64,000 nt of DNA, taken from Evansella halocellulosilytica (GTDB lineage Bacteria; Bacillota; Bacilli; Bacillales; Salisediminibacteriaceae). The position numbers and the translations under genes are program-made. The DNA lies in assembly GCF_002335745.1 (NCBI RefSeq), contig NZ_NIST01000001.1, positions 1,894,039 through 1,958,038 on the forward strand. Direction: 5' to 3'. The notes under the pieces are model-generated. The model saw nothing but the letters and a program-made list of their open reading frames with translations. It ran no database searches and was not told the origin of the DNA. Shown piece by piece: positions 8,847 to 16,142 of the stretch (positions are counted from its first letter, which is position 1; each line of letters starts with the position of its first letter).

Positions 8847-9437
8847 ATGAAACTGGTTGGGCTATGTGGCAGTTTAACGAAAAACTCGAAGACACTTTTA
8901 GCGGTGAAAAAAGCAGTGAACGATGCTAAACAATTTGATTCATCAATCGAATCAGAAAATATTCATTTGCATAACTATAAATTAGATTTTTGCGATGGAC
9001 GTGATCCTTCTGATTATGAAGGAGATACGCATACCGTTATCGAAAAAATAGTAGAGGCCGATGCTTATATTATTGGAACGCCTGTTTATCGCGAGTCATT
9101 AACCGGTGCTTTAAAAAATGTCTTTGACCTTATTCCAAATGACAGTTTTCGCGGAAAAGTAATCGGTTTTATCGCATCTGGCGGTTCATAACATCATTTT
9201 CTTGTAATTGAACATCACTTAAAGCCGATCGCCAGCTATTTCCAAGCTCATACACTACCAGGTTCTGTCTATGTCCATAATGAGCATTTCGCTGATTCCG
9301 AGCTAATAGACAGAGAGATTATCAACCGGCTGTGTGATTTAGGTGAGAGTATCGTTCAATTTCATGAAAAAAATGTTCATCAAAATGTTGGTGCTAGTGG
9401 CCCGGTCATCGCAAGAAAATCATTAAGTCAAATGTAA
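8847..9437 (+). pseudogene. NADPH-dependent FMN reductase broken by an in-frame stop
   Basis: The N-terminal half (GLCGSLTKNSKT, a flavodoxin-like FMN loop, and GTPVYRESLTGALKNVFDL) reads to ASGGS, then meets TAA at 9189-9191. The same frame continues without other stops as HHFLVIEHHLKPIASYF to a natural TAA at 9435-9437, so a single nonsense change, probably from a Tyr codon, splits a normal-length gene of about 196 codons. The enzyme would have supplied reduced flavin to the monooxygenase before it. An alternative is that the 114-residue first half is still made. Confidence 0.85.
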
Positions 9438-9448
9438 AGGAGAATGTC

Positions 9449-9895
9449 ATGGCAAAAGTAAAAGAAACACTCCATCCTGAATTAGTCGATTCATTACAAG
9501 GTGAAAAAATCGTCTCACTTGTCACGACAGATGCAGAAAGGAATCAACCAGATTTAAGCGTGATATCGTGGTTAGTCGCTCACAAAGACGGAAAAACCGT
9601 AAAATTTGCAGTAGGACATAAAGCAAATTCAGCAAAAAATATTCAAGCAAACCCTCAAGTCATCTTAGGCGTAACTGGAGCTGGCAGCTGCTATTCAATT
9701 AAAGGAAAAGCAACTGTCTCTGATGTCATTGAAAAAACAATGAAGCTCCGTATCGTGACAGTTGAAGTAGAGTCTGTCGAAGATGTCATCTTTTATGGAG
9801 GGAAAATTACAGTTGAACCAGCATACGAAAAAACATACGACCCCGATCTTGCAAAAAAGCTTGACGAAGAAGTATACGGTTTATTAAACGAATAA
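9449..9895 (+). CDS. Pyridoxamine 5'-phosphate oxidase-family flavin-binding protein
   Basis: A 148-residue split-barrel protein. IVSLVTTDAERNQPDLSVIS near residue 22, KTVKFAVGHKANSAKNIQANP near 50 and VILGVTGAGSCYSIKGKATV near 70 follow the general layout of PNPOx-like FMN- or F420-binding proteins. The ATG follows AAAGGAG. It is the third and only intact gene after the SAM riboswitch, so it probably served the same sulfur-related flavin pathway; the substrate is unknown. Confidence 0.75.
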   Translation: MAKVKETLHPELVDSLQGEKIVSLVTTDAERNQPDLSVISWLVAHKDGKTVKFAVGHKANSAKNIQANPQVILGVTGAGSCYSIKGKATVSDVIEKTMKLRIVTVEVESVEDVIFYGGKITVEPAYEKTYDPDLAKKLDEEVYGLLNE

Positions 9896-9904
9896 AAGTT
9901 TGGT

Positions 9905-10360
9905 GACATCGCTAGGAGTTGCGTCTAAGCTGTGAGAAGTTGCGTGCAAACTCAGAGAAGTTGCGTGCAAACTCAGAGAAGTTGCGTGCAAACTCAGAGA
10001 AGTTGCGTTCGAACTCAGAGAAGTTGCGTTCGAACTCAGAGAAGTTGCGTTCGAACCCGGAGAAGTTGCGTTCGAACCCGGAGAAGTTGCGTTCGAACCC
10101 GGAGAAGTTGCGTTCGAACCCGGAGAAGTTGCGTCTAAACTCAGAGAAGTTGCGTGCAAACTCAGAGAAGTTGCGTCTAAGCTCAGAGAAGTTGCGTTCG
10201 AACCCGGAGAAGTTGCGTTCGAACCCGGAGAAGTTGCGTCTAAACTCAGAGAAGTTGCGTGCAAACTCAGAGAAGTTGCGTGCAAACTTAGAGAAGTTGC
10301 GTGCAAACTCAGAGAAGTTGCGTCCAAACACAGATCTACTGCGACGAAGGTACGAGTACA
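9905..10360. repeat. Tandem 21-bp repeat array, family A, copy 2 (about 20 units)
   Basis: Units such as AGAAGTTGCGTGCAAACTCA and AGAAGTTGCGTTCGAACC repeat at exactly 21 bp. Runs of identical units (TTCGAACCCGG versions, TGCAAACTCAG versions) show recent local expansion. The right border, CAGATCTACTGCGACGAAGG, resembles the borders of the other A arrays. It lies between two convergent genes. Reading frames within it are repeat artefacts. Confidence 0.9.
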
Positions 10361-10370
10361 CAGTCACGTC

Positions 10371-10398
10371 GGTGCCAGACACTCCGGTGTCTGGCACC
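10371..10398. terminator. Perfect 12-bp stem hairpin with GGTGCC ends
   Basis: GGTGCCAGACAC and GTGTCTGGCACC pair perfectly around TCCG. It lies just after the citA stop codon and after repeat array A2. It belongs to the set of GGTGCC/GGCACC palindromes in this window and may act as a terminator for citA on the minus strand, although no strong T run is present. Confidence 0.7.
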
Positions 10399-10407
10399 AC
10401 ACCTTCT

Positions 10408-11508
10408 TTACTGCTTCGGTATTTCACCTTTATAAAGAGATTCTGGACGATAGATGCGATTGTCTGAAGCTTGCTCGAGAACATGTGCTGTCCAGCCAGC
10501 TATTCTGCTCGCAGTGAACGTAGGTGTGAATAACGCCTCAGGCATATTGACAGCTCGGAGGACAGCTGCTGCGTAGAATTCAACATTCGTATATAGCTTT
10601 CGGCCAGGTTTGTATTCTTCGAGTAAACGGATCGCTGTACGTTCCACATGATTTGCAAGGTCGAGCCATGGATCTTCATTCGTTAACTGGCTCGTCACTT
10701 GCTTCAATGCTTCAGCTCGCGGGTCGCTCGTTTTATAAATGCGGTGACCGAACCCCATTAATTTCTCACCCGACCGTAATTTTTTCCTCAGCCAAGCTTC
10801 TGTTTGATCTTTCGTGCCAATCGATTCAAGCATCGACGTGACCTCACTAGGTGCACCGCCGTGCAGCGGGCCTTTCATGGCACCGATCGCACCGGTTATC
10901 GCCGAGGATAGATCAGATTCGGTTGAGGCGACGACTCTTGAAGCAAAAGTCGATGCGTTCATGCCATGTTCCATCGTGAGAATAAAATATGCATTCAACG
11001 CTTTCACATGCGCTTCTACCGGCTCTTGTCCTGTCATCATGTAAAGGTAGTTTGCAACATGATCAAGGGAATCGTGAGGACTGATGACTTCCTCTCCTCT
11101 TACGACTTGTTGACGAGACGTAATGATCGTCGGTAAAACCGCAGTTACTTTCATCGCTTCATCAACTGTAGGCGGCCATTGAAACTGGTCGTCCCCCATT
11201 GCAGAAATACATGTTCTAAGAACGCTCATCATTGACATGCTTTTTGGTAAAAGATGAATCATTTCCTTAATATGAGTAGGCAGTTTTCGATATTGGTGAA
11301 ACGTCCGTTTTAAGTTTGCAAGCTCAAGCTCATTAGGAAGTTTGCCATGCCATAATAAGTAACAGATCTCCTCGAATTCTTTCGTTACGGCCAATTTTTT
11401 TGCCCAATGTCCTCGATAAATTAACGATCCCTTTTTTCCGTCGATAAAACTTATTTTTGTTTCTGAAGCGATAACTCCTGCAAGCCCTTTATTTATCGTT
11501 CCTTCCAT
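10408..11508 (-). CDS. citA: Citrate synthase, CitA-like
   Basis: A 366-residue citrate synthase that condenses oxaloacetate and acetyl-CoA. Active-site regions are visible: ILTMEHGMNASTFASR near residue 175 (first His), GAMKGPLHGGAPSEV near 210 (second His) and GFGHRIYKTSDPRAEAL near 252 (His/Arg), plus FTPTFTASRIAGW near 328. The ATG follows AGGAGGAGTACAAA. It is divergent from a LysR gene, the same arrangement as citA/citR in B. subtilis, where CitA is the minor synthase repressed by CitR. The symbol rests on that synteny. Confidence 0.88.
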   Translation of the reverse strand: MEGTINKGLAGVIASETKISFIDGKKGSLIYRGHWAKKLAVTKEFEEICYLLWHGKLPNELELANLKRTFHQYRKLPTHIKEMIHLLPKSMSMMSVLRTCISAMGDDQFQWPPTVDEAMKVTAVLPTIITSRQQVVRGEEVISPHDSLDHVANYLYMMTGQEPVEAHVKALNAYFILTMEHGMNASTFASRVVASTESDLSSAITGAIGAMKGPLHGGAPSEVTSMLESIGTKDQTEAWLRKKLRSGEKLMGFGHRIYKTSDPRAEALKQVTSQLTNEDPWLDLANHVERTAIRLLEEYKPGRKLYTNVEFYAAAVLRAVNMPEALFTPTFTASRIAGWTAHVLEQASDNRIYRPESLYKGEIPKQ

Positions 11509-11561
11509 TTTGTACTCCTCCTATCTGTTTCGTTAAGTTTAAGGATAAAACAGAAAGATAA

Positions 11562-11590
11562 TTAAGAAAATTAAATATTTATAGTATAAT
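11562..11590 (+). promoter_or_regulatory. Probable promoter of the LysR gene
   Basis: TTAAGA (11562-11567) and TATAAT (11585-11590) are 17 bases apart, about 40 bases before the TTG start. The 120-bp gap is AT-rich and must also hold the citA promoter on the other strand. Confidence 0.55.
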
Positions 11591-11629
11591 TGATTATGAA
11601 AATTAATTAATGGATCGGGGGCATGTCAA

Positions 11630-12505
11630 TTGAACGTCAATTGGATTCGTACATTTGTCACCGCGGCAAAGTATGAGAACTTTTATCAGACTTCTGAAGC
11701 CCTCTACTTATCACAGCCAACGGTAACCGTTCATATAAAACAACTTGAAAAAGAGCTCGGTGTTCCGTTGTTTATTCGAAAAGGGAGAAATGTTGCTCTC
11801 TCGTCGTATGGACGCGAATTTCTTCAACATGCACACGCAATGATGGAAACGCTCGATGACGGTGTTACTCATATCGAAAGAATGAGACAAGGGTATAACA
11901 AAACGTTAACGATCGCAGTCTCGCCACTCATTGCATCGACCTATTTGCCATATTGGATTAAAAAATTTATGAAACTCCACCGTGAAGTCGAAGTAATCGT
12001 TCGTGTCATGGAATCAACTTTCATTTCTGAAGAAGTTGCTCAAGGTCTTGCTGATTTAGGGTTATCAAGAATGGAAAGCAGAGTACTCGGGTTAACGTGT
12101 GAAAAAATCTACGAAGAGCCGGTTAAAATTGTCGCTCCACATGATGGAGGAGATCTCGAAAGCAGCCCGCCGATCGAACTGGACGATATGATTTATCGTG
12201 AAGTGTTGTTAACACATAACCATCCTGAGTATTGGGACACATTGTTAATCGAGCTGAAAAGTCTTTATCGAACGATGCGAACGATGAAAGTGTCGCAAGT
12301 CCACGTTACGAAAAGGTTTATCGAAGAAGGAATCGGCTTTTCGATTTTGCCCCGTTCAACAGTGAAACGAGAATTAGCAGAAGGTAGGTTGCTCGAAGTA
12401 GAGGAAAAGAATCTTAGTTTGCCGAAAGCGGCTACATATGTAATGAGTAAGCACGAAAGTGAAGAAACGTCCGATTTTATTAACAACGTCAAAGAGTTGT
12501 TGTGA
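11630..12505 (+). CDS. citR: LysR-family regulator CitR
   Basis: A 291-residue LysR-type regulator with the winged helix-turn-helix at residues 1-60 (NFYQTSEALYLSQPTVTVHI; LEKELGVPLFIRKGR) and an effector domain from about 90. The length equals that of B. subtilis CitR as I recall it, and the gene is divergent from citA as there. The TTG start at 11630 has GGGGGC upstream at suitable distance. It probably represses citA and itself; the effector is unknown. Confidence 0.8.
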   Translation: MNVNWIRTFVTAAKYENFYQTSEALYLSQPTVTVHIKQLEKELGVPLFIRKGRNVALSSYGREFLQHAHAMMETLDDGVTHIERMRQGYNKTLTIAVSPLIASTYLPYWIKKFMKLHREVEVIVRVMESTFISEEVAQGLADLGLSRMESRVLGLTCEKIYEEPVKIVAPHDGGDLESSPPIELDDMIYREVLLTHNHPEYWDTLLIELKSLYRTMRTMKVSQVHVTKRFIEEGIGFSILPRSTVKRELAEGRLLEVEEKNLSLPKAATYVMSKHESEETSDFINNVKELL

Positions 12506-12525
12506 TCACAGAGGAGGAAATGGCG

Positions 12526-13506
12526 ATGAATCGATATACACCAGCTATTGAAGGGAAGTCAAGTGTTAGCAGCTTAGAAAAAATCACGTTAAATGATTTG
12601 GAACAATGGATTTTAATTCGCGGAGAGGATACGAGTAATCCAATTTTGTTATGCCTGCACGGTGGACCAGGGAATGCACAAATCGGCTGGGCTCCAAAAT
12701 ATCAAGCGGCCTTAGAGAAGGACTTTGTCGTCGTAAACTGGGATCAACGTGGTGCAGGTCTCTCGTATGACGAAAATATAAGTGAAGATTCAATGAAAAT
12801 AGCCAATTTCGTTGATGATGCTTATAAACTGACAACCTATTTACTAGACCGATTCAATCAAGAAAAAATAACGGTTGTAGGGCATTCGTGGGGATGTATC
12901 ATTGGCATGCATTTAGTTCATCAATATCCAGAGCTGTTTCATCGCTATATCGGTGTCGGTCAAAGTGTTCATTTGCCAAGAGGAGAGCGGCTGAGCTATG
13001 AGTTTACAATGGATTACGCGAAAAGAGAAAATGTCGTAGAAGCGATAGAAGAGTTGACGAAAATCGGTGTACCCCCTTATAAAAAAATGATGGAAGGTTT
13101 GTCAACACAACGGAAATGGCTGAACAAATTTGGCGGAGTTGTCGCAAAAGACCCTGATTTTTTCAGCAAGCTTGGGAAGACGATACGAGAAAGACCGGAA
13201 TATAACGAAGAGGATTTAAACCGATTGCAAATAGGAAATACGTTTTCGCTCACGACGATGTGGTCTGAAGTGCTAACCGTCAATCTATTGGAACAAGTAA
13301 ATGAAGTTGATGTCCCAGTCAACTTTCTTATAGGCGAACATGACTACAACACACCACGAACGCTAGTTGAAGAATACTATGACGTCATAAAAGCTCCATT
13401 TAAACAGAAATTTTACATTGATGATGTCGCGCATAACTTCCCGTTTGAAAAACCTGATCTTTTTGCAAAAACATTAAAAAGCATTTTCAAAGAAACGAGT
13501 CGCTAG
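12526..13506 (+). CDS. Alpha/beta hydrolase, prolyl iminopeptidase-like
   Basis: A 326-residue alpha/beta-fold hydrolase. LCLHGGPGNAQ near residue 44 is the oxyanion loop of the proline iminopeptidase group, NWDQRGAGLSY near 75 is another marker of it, and VVGHSWGC near 118 holds the nucleophile Ser. Asp in GEHDYNTP near 272 and His in DVAHNFPFE near 303 complete the triad. The ATG at 12526 lies 8 bases after GAGGAGG; the GTG at 12502 precedes the ribosome site. It directly follows citR. Substrate (peptide, ester or lactone) is uncertain. Confidence 0.8.
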   Translation: MNRYTPAIEGKSSVSSLEKITLNDLEQWILIRGEDTSNPILLCLHGGPGNAQIGWAPKYQAALEKDFVVVNWDQRGAGLSYDENISEDSMKIANFVDDAYKLTTYLLDRFNQEKITVVGHSWGCIIGMHLVHQYPELFHRYIGVGQSVHLPRGERLSYEFTMDYAKRENVVEAIEELTKIGVPPYKKMMEGLSTQRKWLNKFGGVVAKDPDFFSKLGKTIRERPEYNEEDLNRLQIGNTFSLTTMWSEVLTVNLLEQVNEVDVPVNFLIGEHDYNTPRTLVEEYYDVIKAPFKQKFYIDDVAHNFPFEKPDLFAKTLKSIFKETSR

Positions 13507-13549
13507 GAGAGTGACTATGGTCGAAAGAAATGGTTGCTGTATAAAAGGA

Positions 13550-13575
13550 AATGGCAGGTGCCAACACCTGCCATT
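13550..13575. terminator. Bidirectional terminator between convergent genes
   Basis: AATGGCAGGTG and CACCTGCCATT form an 11-bp perfect stem around CCAA. It lies between the hydrolase and protease genes, which converge here, and includes the GGTGCC-like core shared by other hairpins in the window. Confidence 0.75.
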
Positions 13576-13583
13576 CTTGTCTT

Positions 13584-15419
13584 TTACCAAAGAGGTGGTC
13601 GCGGGTCATCTTCAATTGACCAGCCTTCGTAAAGACCGATATCATCAAAAGCGTCTAATGTCGCATTGTATTCATCACTATCTTCTCCGTATAAATCAAT
13701 GGCTGATTGAAGCAATGCTTCACGGAATTCAGCAAACGTTGCATCGTAATGCAAGTAGTCGTAAGTTCTGTACCATGTGTCAGCAACAACTTCTCTACCC
13801 ATATCATATTCTTCAGAGACGAGATATGCGTGGTGGTACAAGATTGATGAGTTAACGTGTACACCACCGTTGTCTATGTTAGTAGGAAGGTAGTAATATT
13901 CATCCATATGTGCCGGATAGCGACCTTCACCGTCAATGCTGTATGCCCAATAATTTTGATTTACAGGGAATTGACCAGGGTCTTCACCACTGCGGAGCGC
14001 GGTACGACCATCTTCAAGCCACGCTTCCCCCATAATGTCTTCTCCAATATCCCAGCTTCGATCGTCAACGATACTGCCAAATACATCGGAGTAAGCTTCA
14101 TTGATTGCACCACTTTCATGACGATAGCGAAGACCGCCATTGTAGTGAGTGACACCGTGAACCATTTCGTGTGCCGTAACGTCAAGTGCAGCTAGCGGAA
14201 TGAATTGTTGGCCATCACCATCTCCGTAAGTCATCATCGCAATTCCGTTACTCCAAAATGCGTTGTTATACTCAGTTCCATAATGAACACGTGACTCGAT
14301 CGCCATACCCTCATCATCGATTGAGTTACGACCGTGATTTTCCAGGAAATAGTCGTATACAATTCGGGAATTTGTATGAGCATCAACAGCCGGACCTTGT
14401 CCAACAACTTCCCAAGAACTGCTATCTCCTGTATACTCTACATCTTTCCACGATGCATTATCATTTTCATATAACCAAATTTGGTTTGCTGTATTTTTCA
14501 TGTTGTAAGTATAAATGCCATCCATTTCACTTGACCTTTCATCTGCTAAGTAAAACGTTCTCCCTTCTCCAGGAGCACCTGAATGAGAGATATTCATAAG
14601 CTTTTCTACACCAATCGTACCTAAACCTTTTCCTCTCGCAGGGCGGAACTCTCCCGTATTATCAACAGCGATCGGATTACGGTCTGTCTCAGCACTTGCT
14701 GGAGCAGCCTCAACTTCTGTATCGATCATTTCACTGAAATGGCTGAGACCAGTCATTGCATCGTACCGATCAATGATCTCACCAGTATGTGCATCAACGT
14801 AAACATACCAGTTTCCAGGAGTACCTGTATGGATTTCTAAGTTGACTCGGTAAGCAAGGTAATAATCATCTTCGAAAGGATAAACAACTAATTCACTCTC
14901 TTCAAAAGCAACTTCTTCTGCAGCCTCAACTTCAGTTTTTGCAGCTTGTACTGCGTCATTTTGATTTACAGCTGGTGTTGTATTTAAGTCTAGTTTTTCG
15001 AGTTCGCTGTCAAAATGACCGTTTACTGTTGTTACGACATTTTCATCGTCAAAATGGACGGTTAATTGGTGACGGTCAACTGGGACTCCGTTCTTTGTTT
15101 GCTGGAGGCGAACATGTGTCATGCCTAAATCATCTTGCTTCGTTTTCACTTCTTGTAAATTGTCTGCAGCGTTTTCAATTTCAAAGAAGTCATGATTTTG
15201 ATCGATAAAGCTCTTGGCATTTTTGGCATCTGCATTTGCGAAGCGTTCAGACAGTTTGCCTGAAACAAATGATGGTGGTCCTTGCTTCCCTTTTTGATCG
15301 AGAACTCGAACTTTATCGTTGTCCTTTAACGAATTGCCTTCTGCAAATGAGGCTCCACCTCCTACGAAACCAGAACTAAGAATCAGACCAGATAAGAAGA
15401 CAGCGGCAAATCTCTTCAA
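13584..15419 (-). CDS. Secreted thermolysin-type neutral metalloprotease (M4)
   Basis: A 611-residue zinc protease precursor. Residues 1 to about 27 form a signal peptide. A propeptide with FTP and PepSY-type segments follows (KNGVPVDRHQLTVHF near 109). The catalytic M4 domain starts near 285. HEMVH near residue 418 gives two zinc His ligands and the catalytic Glu; the Glu in NEAYSD about 20 residues later is the third ligand. GGVHVNSSI near 515 is the conserved C-terminal active-site region. The TTG start follows AGGAAGG. Secreted and self-activated by analogy with bacillolysin; supplies peptides from extracellular protein. Confidence 0.93.
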   Translation of the reverse strand: MKRFAAVFLSGLILSSGFVGGGASFAEGNSLKDNDKVRVLDQKGKQGPPSFVSGKLSERFANADAKNAKSFIDQNHDFFEIENAADNLQEVKTKQDDLGMTHVRLQQTKNGVPVDRHQLTVHFDDENVVTTVNGHFDSELEKLDLNTTPAVNQNDAVQAAKTEVEAAEEVAFEESELVVYPFEDDYYLAYRVNLEIHTGTPGNWYVYVDAHTGEIIDRYDAMTGLSHFSEMIDTEVEAAPASAETDRNPIAVDNTGEFRPARGKGLGTIGVEKLMNISHSGAPGEGRTFYLADERSSEMDGIYTYNMKNTANQIWLYENDNASWKDVEYTGDSSSWEVVGQGPAVDAHTNSRIVYDYFLENHGRNSIDDEGMAIESRVHYGTEYNNAFWSNGIAMMTYGDGDGQQFIPLAALDVTAHEMVHGVTHYNGGLRYRHESGAINEAYSDVFGSIVDDRSWDIGEDIMGEAWLEDGRTALRSGEDPGQFPVNQNYWAYSIDGEGRYPAHMDEYYYLPTNIDNGGVHVNSSILYHHAYLVSEEYDMGREVVADTWYRTYDYLHYDATFAEFREALLQSAIDLYGEDSDEYNATLDAFDDIGLYEGWSIEDDPRPPLW

Positions 15420-15589
15420 GATTATCCTTCCTTTCTGAAGTTTATTTGTCCGAAATATCGGGTCTTGAAAATTCCGATACTCGAACTAATTTAAGCGTAA
15501 GAAATAATCCAACGATATTCAACAGAATATTCTGTCAATTCTTGTTTGTGAATATAGAGTCGATAAGTGTAAAGACTTTTTACGACAGA

Positions 15590-15640
15590 AAAGGATGTGT
15601 CATCTGTCTCAGGTGGCATATCCTCTTTTTAGGAAGAATG
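15590..15640 (+). terminator. Hairpin with T run in the region upstream of the nucleotidase
   Basis: AGGATGTG and CATATCCT pair (one G-T), with TCATCTG and CAGGTGG inside, followed by CTTTTT. No + strand gene ends here, so it may be an attenuator or the end of an unseen short RNA. Confidence 0.5.
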
Positions 15641-15699
15641 ACCTTCAAATCCGTGCTTGTCATATCGGTCATTAGGCGGAAAAACAAGGAATGATGCAT

Positions 15700-15786
15700 T
15701 TGAAGGCAATACATGAATTAATAGGAGAAATTGTCAAAAAATACTTAGGAATGCTGTCGGAAATAAAAACATTGTCTAAAAAATAG
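15700..15786 (+). CDS. Possible 28-residue amphipathic peptide
   Basis: TTG at 15700 lies 9 bases after AAGGA and opens MKAIHELIGEIVKKYLGM, then LSEIKTLSKK and a TAG stop. In-frame ATGs at 15691 and 15694 are also possible. Charged and hydrophobic residues alternate as in an amphipathic helix. A strong terminator at 15831 would end a short transcript. No family recognised; length makes chance a real possibility. Confidence 0.35.
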   Translation: MKAIHELIGEIVKKYLGMLSEIKTLSKK

Positions 15787-15830
15787 TTCAATATTCAATG
15801 AATCGTGAGACTATATGAACAAATTCGTAT

Positions 15831-15855
15831 CCTATCAGTGATCTGATAGGTTTTT
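15831..15855 (+). terminator. Strong stand-alone terminator
   Basis: CCTATCAG and CTGATAGG pair perfectly around TGAT, followed by TTTTT. It comes 45 bases after the possible small peptide gene and about 290 bases before the nucleotidase start, so it does not end any large gene. Confidence 0.75.
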
Positions 15856-16095
15856 GAGAAAATGAAAAGGTTGCTGGAACATGGGTGGTTCTGTCGAATG
15901 GAATAGAATACTATTCGGGTTAAGACTTTAGACATGGATAGGTGGACGGAGAGAAAGAGTAAACAAACATGTGCTGCTATTTCTGTGACTTAAAGAGGAT
16001 ATATGTGGGAAAAGAAGCCCTTTTTGACATGAAAAATCAATAATCGATATGGACAATCACTCTATTAGACTATGTGAATATTGCGAAATGTTCGT

Positions 16096-16101
16096 TATAA
16101 T
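16096..16101 (+). promoter_or_regulatory. -10 box of the nucleotidase gene
   Basis: TATAAT 42 bases before the TTG start. The -35 region (TGTGAA at 16073) is weak, so the promoter may need an activator. Confidence 0.4.
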
Positions 16102-16142
16102 GATGACGCTTGAACTACTATGTTAAAAAGGAGCTGATCCTG

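Noticed and set aside
9884-10484. Reading frames of 147-190 codons in repeat array A2
   Set aside because: Same artefact of the 21-bp period; they also run across the citA end on the other strand.
15446-15694. 82-codon + strand frame after the protease promoter
   Set aside because: It crosses a terminator-like hairpin, has no ribosome site and shows no family features.
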